From: Micrococcus terreus
GTDB lineage: Bacteria; Actinomycetota; Actinomycetes; Actinomycetales; Micrococcaceae
Direction of reading: 5' to 3'
Assembly (NCBI RefSeq): GCF_900116905.1
Contig: NZ_FPCG01000008.1
Location: 62,001 to 126,000, forward strand
Length of the DNA stretch: 64,000 nt
Both the position numbers and the translations under genes were made by a program. The notes under the pieces were generated by a model. The model saw only the letters and a program-made list of their open reading frames with translations, was not told where the DNA came from and ran no database searches. How positions within the stretch are numbered: the first letter of the stretch is position 1; every line of letters begins with the position of its first letter. Positions 1 through 7,903 of this stretch are shown piece by piece.

Positions 1-1
1 C

Positions 2-781
2 AACGGCGAGGACCCGGGCCGCGGCTTCATGCCTGCCCCTGGCACCCTGAGCACGTTCCGCCTGCCCGCCGGCCCCGGCGTGCGCGTGGACACCGGCGTG
101 GAGGAGGGCGAGACCATCTCCGGCGCGTTCGACTCCATGGTGGCCAAGGTGATCGTCACCGGCGCCACCCGCGAGCAGGCCCTGCAGCGCTCCCGCCGTG
201 CCCTGGCCGAGATGCAGGTCGAAGGGATGCCCACGGTGCTGCCTTTCCACCGTGCGGTGGTGTCCGATCCCGCGTTCGCCCCGCAGGACGGCAGCGCCTT
301 CACCGTCCACACCCGCTGGATCGAGACCGACTTCCAGAACACTCTGGAGCCCTACCAGGGTGGGATCCCGGCCGCACCGGACGCCCCCACCGCGGAGGAG
401 CGCCGCACCATGACCGTGGAGGTCAACGGCAAGCGCGTGGAGGTGACCATTCCAGCCATCTTCGGGGCGATCTCCACCTCGGTGACCAATACGGCCAAGC
501 AGGCCGGCCGTCGTCGTGGTGGGCGCGGACGCAGCCGTGGCGGTGCCGCAGCCGCCGCGGCCAACGGGGACACCCTGACCTCGCCCATGCAGGGCACCAT
601 CGTCAAGGTGGCCGCCTCCGTGGGCGACACCGTGGCCGAGGGTGACCTGATCGTGGTGCTGGAGGCGATGAAGATGGAGCAGCCGCTGACCGCGCACAAG
701 TCCGGCACCCTCACCGAGCTCAATGCCGAGGCCGGCGCCACGGTGACGGCTGGTGCCGCCATCGCCACCATCGAAGACTGA
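2..781 (+). CDS. Acetyl/propionyl-CoA carboxylase alpha subunit, biotin carboxylase C-terminus plus BCCP domain (5'-partial)
   Basis: Only the last ~259 codons are present and the frame is open to the left edge. The first residues (EDPGRGFMPAPG) match the biotin-carboxylase C-terminal domain. A linker rich in Arg and Gly ([13 protein letters not shown]) follows, then a biotinyl domain with the EAMKMEQP motif; the biotinylated Lys codon is at about 671-673. In actinobacteria such fused alpha subunits carboxylate biotin and work with a separate beta (carboxyltransferase) subunit to make malonyl-CoA or methylmalonyl-CoA. The beta subunit is not in the window. Substrate choice between acetyl- and propionyl-CoA cannot be read from this end. 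The stop is TGA at 779-781. Confidence 0.93.
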   Translation, partial: NGEDPGRGFMPAPGTLSTFRLPAGPGVRVDTGVEEGETISGAFDSMVAKVIVTGATREQALQRSRRALAEMQVEGMPTVLPFHRAVVSDPAFAPQDGSAFTVHTRWIETDFQNTLEPYQGGIPAAPDAPTAEERRTMTVEVNGKRVEVTIPAIFGAISTSVTNTAKQAGRRRGGRGRSRGGAAAAAANGDTLTSPMQGTIVKVAASVGDTVAEGDLIVVLEAMKMEQPLTAHKSGTLTELNAEAGATVTAGAAIATIED

Positions 782-1125
782 CTCCACCGGCTCGACCGGC
801 GGGGATCTCCGATGCAGCCTTCGTCCCTGCGGTGATCCTGGTTGCACACATCGTCGACTCCTCTGCCTGAGTTGCACGGTTCGTCCTGATCCCCCCTGAT
901 CGTGGACACCTCGTGCAACCCATCGCCCCGAGTCGACCAGTGCTGCAACAGGGTTCTCCAGCGCCACCGGCCGGGGATCGACCGCCCGCCCAGGCCAGCC
1001 CTTCGGCCTCCGCATGTCCACTATGTGGAACGAGTGGATCCGCATCGTGGACCGCGGTTTACGATCAATCGTCGCTTCGCACACGAACGACGACTGAACG
1101 ATCCTGACCTGGAGGGATGCCCCCG
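782..1125. promoter_or_regulatory. Intergenic region with repeated GTTGCAC half-sites upstream of the MHS transporter
   Basis: No gene is seen in these 344 bases. Direct copies of GTTGCAC lie at 841-847 and 871-877, with an inverted copy GTGCAAC at 913-919. A second inverted pair, GTCGACTC (853-860) and GAGTCGAC (930-937), is interleaved with them. A TANNNT box (TACGAT, 1060-1065) overlaps a small inverted repeat, ACGAT-CA-ATCGT (1061-1072), and is a possible -10 for the transporter gene. GGAGGG at 1111-1116 is the ribosome binding site. Operator function is inference. Confidence 0.4.
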
Positions 1126-2577
1126 ATGAGCACTGACCTGTCCACGCCGAGCACGGACGGCCGCCGTCCGGACGGGCGCCGCATCAAGGACGACGGCACC
1201 GCCGAGCTGGGGGTCCCCCGCTCGCGCATCGTGATCGCCTCGCTCATGGGCACCTCGATCGAGTTCTACGACTTCTACATCTACGCCACCGCCGCGGTCT
1301 CGGTGTTCCCGCTGATCTTCTTCGCGCAGGGCGACGACAGTGCGGCGCTGCTGGCCTCCATGGCCACCTTCGGCGCGGCGTTCGTGGCCCGCCCGGTCGG
1401 CTCGGTGCTCTTCGGCCACTTCGGGGACCGGATCGGGCGCAAGGCCACCCTGATCGGCTCGCTGCTGACCATGGGCATCGCCACGTTCCTGATCGGCCTG
1501 CTGCCCACGTATTACCAGATCGGCCTGTGGGCCCCGGCCATGCTGACCCTGATGCGCTTCTGCCAGGGACTGGGCCTGGGCGGCGAGTGGTCCGGAGCGG
1601 CACTGCTGGCCACGGAGACCGCCAAGGAGGGCAAGCGCGCCTGGGCGGCCATGTGGCCCCAGCTGGGCGCCCCCATCGGCTTCCTGCTGGCCAACGGCCT
1701 GTTCCTGGCCCTGACCCTGGCCTTCGACCACGACTCCACCAACCCGGACATGGACGGTGCGTTCCTGACCTGGGTCTGGCGCCTGCCGTTCCTGCTCTCC
1801 CTGGTGATGGTGGCCATCGGCCTCTACGTGCGCGTGAAGCTGGAGGAGACCCCGGTGTTCCAGCGCGCCGTGGACAATGACGAGCGCGTCAAGGCCCCGC
1901 TGGGCGAGGTGTTCCGCCGCAACTGGTGGGAGCTGATCCTGGGCACGTTCATCATGCTGGCCACGTACGTGCTGTTCTACCTGATGACCACCTGGATCCT
2001 GTCCTACGCGATCGGCTCTGCCGCCACCGGCGGTCTGGCCGTGCCCTACGCCGACTTCCTGGTCCTGCAGCTGATCGGCATCCTGTTCTTCGCCGCGTTC
2101 GTCCCGATCTCCGGCCTGCTCGCGGACCGCTTCGGCCGCCGTCCCACCCTGATGGTCATCACCCTGGGCGTGATCGCCTTCGGCCTGACCTTCGGCACTT
2201 GGCTCAACTCGGACTCGATCGGCTCCGGCGAGGGTCTGAACACCTTCCAGATGCTCGCGTTCCTGGCCGTGGGCATGACCCTGATGGGTCTGACCTTCGG
2301 CCCCATGTCCGCCGTGCTGCCGGAGCTGTTCCCCACCAACACCCGGTACACCGGCTCCGGCATCTCCTACAACGTGTCCTCCATCCTCGGCGCTGCCCTG
2401 ACCCCGTTCGTGGCGGCCTGGCTGGTCAAGGAGTACTCGGTGGCGCATGTGGGCTACTACCTGGCCGCCGCCTCGGTGCTGACCCTGATCGCGCTCTGGC
2501 TCTCCCCGGAGACCAAGAGCCGTTCGCTGGACTCGGACTCCCGCGTGATCGCCGAGGAGATCTCCACGGAGCCGTGA
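1126..2577 (+). CDS. MFS transporter, metabolite:H+ symporter (MHS/ProP-like) family
   Basis: A 483-residue integral membrane protein with about twelve hydrophobic segments. It carries MHS-family signatures: the first helix ends with GTSIEFYDFYIYATAA, loop 2-3 has GDRIGRKATLIGS, and the loop between the two halves has ADRFGRRPTLM. MHS members import small carboxylates, shikimate, citrate/alpha-ketoglutarate or osmolytes with protons; the substrate here cannot be told. The ATG at 1126 was chosen over 1117 because GGAGGG (1111-1116) sits 9 nt before 1126 but abuts or overlaps 1117. It is a monocistronic unit closed by a strong hairpin shared with the convergent lpdA. Confidence 0.88.
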   Translation: MSTDLSTPSTDGRRPDGRRIKDDGTAELGVPRSRIVIASLMGTSIEFYDFYIYATAAVSVFPLIFFAQGDDSAALLASMATFGAAFVARPVGSVLFGHFGDRIGRKATLIGSLLTMGIATFLIGLLPTYYQIGLWAPAMLTLMRFCQGLGLGGEWSGAALLATETAKEGKRAWAAMWPQLGAPIGFLLANGLFLALTLAFDHDSTNPDMDGAFLTWVWRLPFLLSLVMVAIGLYVRVKLEETPVFQRAVDNDERVKAPLGEVFRRNWWELILGTFIMLATYVLFYLMTTWILSYAIGSAATGGLAVPYADFLVLQLIGILFFAAFVPISGLLADRFGRRPTLMVITLGVIAFGLTFGTWLNSDSIGSGEGLNTFQMLAFLAVGMTLMGLTFGPMSAVLPELFPTNTRYTGSGISYNVSSILGAALTPFVAAWLVKEYSVAHVGYYLAAASVLTLIALWLSPETKSRSLDSDSRVIAEEISTEP

Positions 2578-2608
2578 TCCACCCGCTCTGACCGGCCCGG
2601 CACGACGA

Positions 2609-2652
2609 CGGCCCGGCACCTTCCAGCATCACGCTGGCCAGGTGCCGGGCCG
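2609..2652. terminator. Bidirectional terminator between the MHS transporter and lpdA
   Basis: A perfect 13-bp stem (CGGCCCGGCACCT at 2609-2621 with its complement at 2640-2652) and an 18-nt loop lie between two convergent genes. No clear T-run follows, which is common in high-GC actinobacteria. Confidence 0.75.
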
Positions 2653-2690
2653 CTTCGCTGTCAGGACAGCAACCTCGACCTGCTGCCCCT

Positions 2691-4091
2691 CTACAGGTGC
2701 ACGTGCAGGCGGCGGGCCGCCTCGGAGATCGATCCGCTGATCGAGGGGTAGACAGTGTAGGTGTTGGCCAGGTCGTCCACATGGAGCTTGTGCACGACCG
2801 CCAGCGAGATCGGGAAGATCAGCTCGGAGGCACGCGGGGCCACCACCACCCCGCCGATCACGGTGCCCGAGCCCTTGCGGGAGAAGATCTTCACAAAGCC
2901 GTGCGTCACGTTCATCATCTTGGCCCGGGGGTTGGTGTCCAGGTCCAGCTTGATCACATCGGCCTGGTACTTCCCGGAGGCCACCATCGCCTCGGTGATG
3001 CCCACGGTGGCGATCTCCGGGGAGGTGAAGATGTTGGAGGAGACCAGGTGCGGCTGGAACGGCTTGACCGCATCTCCCATCAGGTGCGCCACGGCCGTGC
3101 GGCCCTGCATGGCGGCCACCGAGGCCAGCGGGAACACGCCCGTGCAGTCGCCGGCGGCGTACACGGTGGGCACGGAGGTGCGGGAGACACCGTCCACCGC
3201 GATGTGCCCGGACTCGGTGGTCGTCACCCCAGCGGCCTCCAGCCCCAGGTCCGCGGTGTTGGGGATGCCGCCCACGGCCAGCAGGCAGTGGCTGCCCTCC
3301 ACCACGTCACCCCCGGAGAGCGTCACCCTCACGCCGTCCTCTGTGCGCTCCACGGACTCGGCGCGGGTCTGGCTGAGCACGTTCACCCCGTTCTGGGCGA
3401 ACACCTCCTCCAGCACTGCCGCGGCGTCCGGGTCCTCGCCGGGCAGCACGCGGTCGCGGGAGGAGACCAAGGTGACCTTGGCCCCCAGCAGGTTGTAGGC
3501 GGAGGCGAACTCCGCGCCGGTCACGCCGGAGCCCACCACGATCATGTGCTCGGGGATGTCGGTGAGCGTGTAGACCTGGGTCCAGTTGAAGATGCGCTCC
3601 CCGTCCGGCTGGGCACTGGGCAGCTCACGCGGGCTGGCACCCACGGCCAGCAGCACGGCGGTGGACTCCAGCTCGTAGGGCTCGCCCTCGTCCGGGGTGA
3701 CCTCCACGGTGGTGGGGCTGAGCATGCGCCCTGTCCCGATCACCACGGTCACCCCGCGGCGCTCCAGTCCACGCCGGATGTCGGCGGACTGCTGGGAGGC
3801 CAGCTCGAGCAGCCGCTTGTCCACCTCGCGCATGTTCGCCGAGGGGGTCGCACCGTCCAGGTCCACGCCCAGGGTCGGGGCCTTGACCACGCGGCGCATG
3901 GAGTCGGCGGTGGCGATCAGGGTCTTGGAGGGGACCACATCGGTCAGCACGGCGGAGCCGCCCATGCCCTTGGACTCGATCACGGTCACCTCCGCTCCGG
4001 CCTTGGCCGCCACCAGGGCAGCCTCGTAGCCGCCGGGGCCGCCGCCGATGATCGTCAGGACAGGACGCTGGAGAATCTGGTTCACACTCAC
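2691..4091 (-). CDS. lpdA: NAD(P)H-quinone dehydrogenase, flavoprotein disulfide reductase family (LpdA-like)
   Basis: A 466-residue FAD/NAD(P)-binding oxidoreductase. The N-terminal dinucleotide fold has IIGGGPGGYEAALVAA, the second has VVGSGVTGAEFASAY, an FAD site YAAGDCTGVFPLASVA follows, and a dimerisation domain ends the protein. The usual CxxxxC redox pair is absent: the equivalent stretch reads GGSAVLTDVVPSKTLIA. That is the hallmark of the mycobacterial LpdA (Rv3303c) quinone reductase branch, as opposed to true dihydrolipoamide dehydrogenase. GTG at 4091 was chosen because the conserved fold begins within ten residues; much longer in-frame starts would run through the divergent nucleoside phosphorylase gene. 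CAGAAT 6 nt upstream may be its -10. Confidence 0.87.
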   Translation of the reverse strand: MSVNQILQRPVLTIIGGGPGGYEAALVAAKAGAEVTVIESKGMGGSAVLTDVVPSKTLIATADSMRRVVKAPTLGVDLDGATPSANMREVDKRLLELASQQSADIRRGLERRGVTVVIGTGRMLSPTTVEVTPDEGEPYELESTAVLLAVGASPRELPSAQPDGERIFNWTQVYTLTDIPEHMIVVGSGVTGAEFASAYNLLGAKVTLVSSRDRVLPGEDPDAAAVLEEVFAQNGVNVLSQTRAESVERTEDGVRVTLSGGDVVEGSHCLLAVGGIPNTADLGLEAAGVTTTESGHIAVDGVSRTSVPTVYAAGDCTGVFPLASVAAMQGRTAVAHLMGDAVKPFQPHLVSSNIFTSPEIATVGITEAMVASGKYQADVIKLDLDTNPRAKMMNVTHGFVKIFSRKGSGTVIGGVVVAPRASELIFPISLAVVHKLHVDDLANTYTVYPSISGSISEAARRLHVHL

Positions 4092-4097
4092 CGGTCC

Positions 4098-4145
4098 ATT
4101 CTGACCGATCCGTCCGGCCCGGGCGAACGCAGCCGCCGGTAGGAT
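4098..4145. promoter_or_regulatory. Divergent promoters of lpdA and purine nucleoside phosphorylase
   Basis: TAGGAT (4140-4145) lies 7 nt before the GTG at 4153, and CAGAAT (4103-4098 on the minus strand) lies 6 nt before the lpdA GTG. Neither gene has a Shine-Dalgarno sequence. Both positions suit a -10 box giving a leaderless transcript. This is inferred from spacing only. Confidence 0.45.
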
Positions 4146-4152
4146 GACGCCC

Positions 4153-5004
4153 GTGACTGAGACGAACCAGACCTCCAGCCCCTCCACCGCCTCCGCCCTG
4201 CAGGGCGACCACCCCGGTTTCGAGCAGGCCCGCCAGGCCGCCGCCGCGCTCGCGCAGGCCACGGGTGTGGACCGCCACCGGATCGCCGTGGTCCTGGGCT
4301 CGGGCTGGGGCGGTGCCGCCGAGCTGATCGGCGAGACGACTGCCACCGTGCCCACCGCCGAGCTGCCGGGCTTCGCCGCTCCCTCGGTCCCGGGGCACAA
4401 CCCCACGGTGCGCTCGGTCCGCCTCAAGGACGGCTCTCAGGCCCTGGTCTTCGGCTCGCGCACCCACTTCTACGAGCACCGCGACGCCCAGGCCGTGGCC
4501 CACACCGTGCGCACCGCAGCGGCGGCCGGGGCCGAGATCGTGGTGCTGACCAACGGCTGCGGCGGCCTGAACCCGGACTGGGCCCCGGGCACTCCGGTCC
4601 TGGTGGCCGACCACATCAACCTCACCGGCGCCACTCCCCTGTCCGGCGCCACCTTCGTGGACCTGACCGACCTCTACTCCCCGCGCATCCGCCAGATCGC
4701 CCGTGAGGTGGACCCGGAGCTGCCGGAGGGCGTCTACGTCCAGTTCTCCGGCCCGCAGTACGAGACCCCCGCCGAGGTCAACTACGCCCGCACCATCGGC
4801 GGTGACCTGGTGGGCATGTCCACCGCGCTGGACGCCATCGCCGCCCGCCACGCCGGACTGGAGGTCTTCGGCATCTCCCTGGTGACCAACGCCGCCGCCG
4901 GCATCAGCGGCGATCCGCTCTCCCACGAGGAGGTCGTGGAGGCAGGTCAGGCGGCCGGACCGCGCATCTCGGCCCTGCTGGCCGGCATCATCGAGAAGCT
5001 CTGA
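4153..5004 (+). CDS. punA: Purine-nucleoside phosphorylase (trimeric, type I)
   Basis: A 283-residue enzyme that phosphorolyses purine (deoxy)nucleosides to a base plus (deoxy)ribose-1-phosphate. Family motifs visible: GSGWGGAAELIGE (phosphate loop), GHNPTVRS, GSRTHFYEH, TNGCGGLN, the nucleoside-binding stretch SGPQYETPAE, GMSTALDAIAARHAG, and VTNAAAGIS with the purine-binding Asn. The frame also has an ATG at 4144, but that ATG overlaps the TAGGAT -10 candidate, so the GTG at 4153 is preferred as a leaderless start. It is followed in the same direction by a phosphosugar mutase and deoC, which makes a complete nucleoside-sugar breakdown route. Confidence 0.92.
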   Translation: MTETNQTSSPSTASALQGDHPGFEQARQAAAALAQATGVDRHRIAVVLGSGWGGAAELIGETTATVPTAELPGFAAPSVPGHNPTVRSVRLKDGSQALVFGSRTHFYEHRDAQAVAHTVRTAAAAGAEIVVLTNGCGGLNPDWAPGTPVLVADHINLTGATPLSGATFVDLTDLYSPRIRQIAREVDPELPEGVYVQFSGPQYETPAEVNYARTIGGDLVGMSTALDAIAARHAGLEVFGISLVTNAAAGISGDPLSHEEVVEAGQAAGPRISALLAGIIEKL

Positions 5005-5051
5005 GTCCGTCTCTGAGCCCAGCACTCCTCTTCCACGGAAAGGACCGAACG

Positions 5052-6800
5052 GTGACCACCACACCTGCCCCCCCGTCAGAGCTTCCCGACGACGGCCTCC
5101 TCCTTCTCCTGGAGCAGGCCGAGGCCTGGGCCCGCCAGGATCCGGACGAGGCCGACCGGGCCACCCTGGAGGCCGAGATCGCGGCGGCACGGGCCGGAGA
5201 CGCCACCGCCGCTCGAACGCTGGCCAGCCGGTTCTCCGGTCCCCTGGCCTTCGGCACCGCCGGGCTGCGTGCCGCCGAAGGGCCGGGCCCGGCCCGGATG
5301 AACCGCGTGGTGGTGCGCCGCACCGCCGCTGGGCTGGCCCGCTACCTGGTGGACCAGGTGCCCTCCGCTGACGGTGCACCCAGGCCGCGTGTCGTCGTCG
5401 GGTATGACGCCCGCCGTGGGTCCCGGGGGTTCGCGCTGGACTCTGCCGCCGTGTTCACCGCGGCGGGACTGGAGACCATCCTGCTGCCCGGTCCCCTGCC
5501 CACGCCGGTGCTGGCCTTCGCGGTGCGTCATCTGGAGGCGGAGGCCGGAGTGATGGTCACCGCCAGCCACAACCCACCGGAGGACAACGGCTACAAGGTC
5601 TATCTGGGCGGCCGCGCCACGGACGAGCACGGGCGGGGCGCCCAGATCGTGGCCCCGGCGGACCGGGAGATCGCGGCGCGAATCGACCATGAGGCCACGG
5701 TGGACTCCATCCCGCTGGCCGCCGAGGGCTGGTCGGTGGCCGGGGATGAGCTGCTGGAGGCCTACCGTCAGGCGGCGCTGGGCGTGCTGGATCCCGAGCA
5801 CACCGCGCACCGGGACCTGCGGATCGTCTTCACCCCGCTGCACGGCTTGGGCGGCGCGGTGTTCCCGGATCTGCTGCAGCTGGCCGGATTCGGCGCACCC
5901 ACGGCGGTGACGGAGCAGGCCGAGCCGGATCCGGCCTTCCCCACCGTCACCTTCCCCAACCCGGAGGAGCCCGGGGCCATGGACTTGGCCCTGGCCACCG
6001 CTGAGCGCGAAGGTGCCGACCTGGTGATCGCCCATGACCCTGATGCCGACCGCTGCGCGCTGGCCGTGCAGGAGCGGGACGGGTCCTGGCGGATGCTGCG
6101 CGGGGATGAGACCGGGGTGCTGCTGGGCCATCATCTGATGCAGCGGCTCCAGCAGTCCGGAGCCGCCGCGGCCAACTCCGTGGTGTCCTCGCGGCAGCTG
6201 AGCCGGATGGCGCAGGCAGCCGGCGTGGAGCACCAGACCACGCTGACCGGATTCAAGTGGATCTCGCGGGTCCCGGGGCTGGGCTTCGGCTACGAGGAGG
6301 CCCTGGGCTACTGCGTGGACCCGGCGAACGTGCGGGACAAGGACGGGGTGACCGCCGCCCTGGTGGCCGCCGAGCTGGCCGCCACCCTGAAGTCCCAGGG
6401 CCGGAGCCTGCTGGACCTGTTGGACTCCCTGGCTGTGCAGCACGGACTGTACGCCACCGGGCAGCTGTCCATCCGGGTGGCGGACCTGTCCCTGCTGGAC
6501 GCCATGATGTCCCGTCTGCGCCAGGCACCGCCGTCCTCGCTGGGCGGTCAGCGGGTGATCGAGTCGGCGGATCTGGCCGAGGGGCACCGAGGTCTGCCGC
6601 CCACGGACGGGGTGCTGTACCTGACCGAGGGCGACTCCCGGGTGATCATCCGCCCCTCCGGCACCGAGCCCAAGCTCAAGTGCTACCTGGAGACCGTGCT
6701 GCCCGTGGAGGACGCCTCCCGGGTGGCCGAGGCTCGAGTGCAGGCACAGCAGGTGCTGGACCGGGTGACCGCGGACGTGGACCTGGCACTGGGCCGGTAG
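5052..6800 (+). CDS. Phosphohexomutase superfamily protein (phosphoglucomutase/phosphomannomutase, possible phosphopentomutase)
   Basis: A 582-residue alpha-D-phosphohexomutase. The catalytic phosphoserine loop is TASHNPPEDNGYKVY, the Mg site is HDPDADRC, the sugar-binding loop is GYEEALGYCVD, and the C-terminal phosphate loop is RPSGTEPKLKCY. The length (about 580 rather than about 450-460) and an N-terminal extension resemble the PGM2 branch, whose members act as phosphopentomutases. Its place between nucleoside phosphorylase and deoC supports conversion of deoxyribose-1-P to deoxyribose-5-P. The start is GTG with GGAAAGGA 9 nt upstream. Database names would probably be phospho-sugar mutase or ManB. 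Confidence 0.9.
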   Translation: MTTTPAPPSELPDDGLLLLLEQAEAWARQDPDEADRATLEAEIAAARAGDATAARTLASRFSGPLAFGTAGLRAAEGPGPARMNRVVVRRTAAGLARYLVDQVPSADGAPRPRVVVGYDARRGSRGFALDSAAVFTAAGLETILLPGPLPTPVLAFAVRHLEAEAGVMVTASHNPPEDNGYKVYLGGRATDEHGRGAQIVAPADREIAARIDHEATVDSIPLAAEGWSVAGDELLEAYRQAALGVLDPEHTAHRDLRIVFTPLHGLGGAVFPDLLQLAGFGAPTAVTEQAEPDPAFPTVTFPNPEEPGAMDLALATAEREGADLVIAHDPDADRCALAVQERDGSWRMLRGDETGVLLGHHLMQRLQQSGAAAANSVVSSRQLSRMAQAAGVEHQTTLTGFKWISRVPGLGFGYEEALGYCVDPANVRDKDGVTAALVAAELAATLKSQGRSLLDLLDSLAVQHGLYATGQLSIRVADLSLLDAMMSRLRQAPPSSLGGQRVIESADLAEGHRGLPPTDGVLYLTEGDSRVIIRPSGTEPKLKCYLETVLPVEDASRVAEARVQAQQVLDRVTADVDLALGR

Positions 6801-6803
6801 GCT
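6798..6803 (+). promoter_or_regulatory. Candidate -10 box for deoC
   Basis: TAGGCT overlaps the stop codon of the upstream mutase gene and is 7 nt before the deoC ATG, with no Shine-Dalgarno sequence. It may give deoC a separate leaderless transcript. Confidence 0.4.
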
Positions 6804-6810
6804 CTCTGAC

Positions 6811-7476
6811 ATGGATCTGAGCACCGCCGAGCTGGCCAAGTACATCGACCACACCCTGCTCAAGCCCCAGGCACGCCGTGAGGACATCCTCGCCCTGTGC
6901 CGCGAGGCCGCCCAGGCTCAGGTGATGAGCGTGTGCGTGAACCCCGTGTGGGTCTCCACCGTGCACACCGCCCTGAAGGACACCGGTGTGCTGACCTGCT
7001 CGGTGGTCGGCTTCCCGCTGGGCGCCACCACCACCGAGTCCAAGGTGTTCGAGGCCCGCGGTGCCGTGGCGGACGGCGCGGACGAGATCGACATGGTGAT
7101 CGACATCGCCGCCGCCCTGGAGGGTGACGAGGACGCGCTGGTCGAGGACATCGGCGCCGTGGCCGCCGCCGTCCATGAGGGCGGGGCCATCCTGAAGGTC
7201 ATCATCGAGACCTGCCTGCTGGACGAGGCCGCCAAGGAGCTGGCCTGCCGCGCCTCAGTGACCGCCGGCGCGGACTTCGTCAAGACCTCCACCGGCTTCT
7301 CCACCGGGGGCGCCACCGTGGAGGACATCGCCCTGATGCGCCGCGTGGTCGGCCCGGACCTGGGGGTCAAGGCCTCCGGCGGGGTCCGCTCCCGTCAGGA
7401 CGCCCTGGCCATGATCGAGGCCGGCGCCACGCGCATCGGCGCCAGCTCGGCCCTTGCTATCCTGGGTACCGAGTAA
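6811..7476 (+). CDS. deoC: Deoxyribose-phosphate aldolase
   Basis: A 221-residue class I aldolase that splits 2-deoxyribose-5-phosphate to glyceraldehyde-3-phosphate and acetaldehyde. Visible motifs: YIDHTLLKPQA at the N-terminus, DEIDMVIDI, the Schiff-base Lys in DFVKTSTGFSTGGAT, and the phosphate-binding VKASGGVRS. The length is typical. It lies 10 nt after the mutase gene and completes the nucleoside-sugar pathway with the upstream phosphorylase and mutase. Confidence 0.96.
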   Translation: MDLSTAELAKYIDHTLLKPQARREDILALCREAAQAQVMSVCVNPVWVSTVHTALKDTGVLTCSVVGFPLGATTTESKVFEARGAVADGADEIDMVIDIAAALEGDEDALVEDIGAVAAAVHEGGAILKVIIETCLLDEAAKELACRASVTAGADFVKTSTGFSTGGATVEDIALMRRVVGPDLGVKASGGVRSRQDALAMIEAGATRIGASSALAILGTE

Positions 7477-7533
7477 GTCATCCGCGTCATCAGCTTTTCG
7501 TCGCACCACCTGTCACAGGCCTGAGGAGTCCCC

Positions 7534-7806
7534 ATGATCGAGAACGGCAGAGTCAAGAACCACTCCGGAGAGGGTGCCTTCTGGGGCAACCTGATCGCCT
7601 GGGCTGTCAGCTTCATCGCGTTCGTCGCCTCCCTGTACGCCATGGGCTTCTGGTCCCTGGAGTCCGTGTGGATCCCGGGCGTGATCGCCATGGTGCTGGC
7701 CGTGGTGGCCTTCATCATCCCCAAGGAGATCCTGGGCCGGGGTGACAGCGTGGACGAGGAGCGCATCCATGCCCGTCACACCGCTGTGCAGCACCACAGC
7801 CACTGA
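7534..7806 (+). CDS. Small two-helix membrane protein of unknown function
   Basis: A 90-residue protein with two hydrophobic segments (about residues 16-40 and 47-66), a short charged loop, and a His-rich C-terminal tail ending in HHSH. GAGGAG lies just upstream of the ATG. It follows deoC by 57 nt on the same strand. I do not recognise a named family. The tail could bind metal, but nothing here shows that. Confidence 0.7.
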   Translation: MIENGRVKNHSGEGAFWGNLIAWAVSFIAFVASLYAMGFWSLESVWIPGVIAMVLAVVAFIIPKEILGRGDSVDEERIHARHTAVQHHSH

Positions 7807-7861
7807 CCCTCGGGGACCACGGAGCCACCATCCCCACCCCCGAAGCACAGCTTCAGCACAC

Positions 7862-7903
7862 AGGACGTCCACCCCGGTTACGCAACACCGGCGTGGACGT
7901 CCT
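7862..7903. repeat. Large hairpin overlapping the acyltransferase start
   Basis: AGGACGTCCAC (7862-7872) pairs with GTGGACGTCCT (7893-7903), and after one mismatch CCGGT (7874-7878) pairs with ACCGG (7887-7891). The right arm begins exactly on the annotated GTG. It could be a terminator for the deo genes, a translational control hairpin, or simply coding sequence. Confidence 0.55.

Noticed and set aside
902-1129. Short open frames in the intergenic region before the MHS transporter
   Set aside because: No ribosome binding site, proline/arginine-rich translation and overlap with candidate regulatory repeats.
1021-2619. 532-codon minus-strand frame opposite the MHS transporter
   Set aside because: Composition is Gln/Gly/His/Glu-rich with no domain; it shadows a clear membrane transporter.
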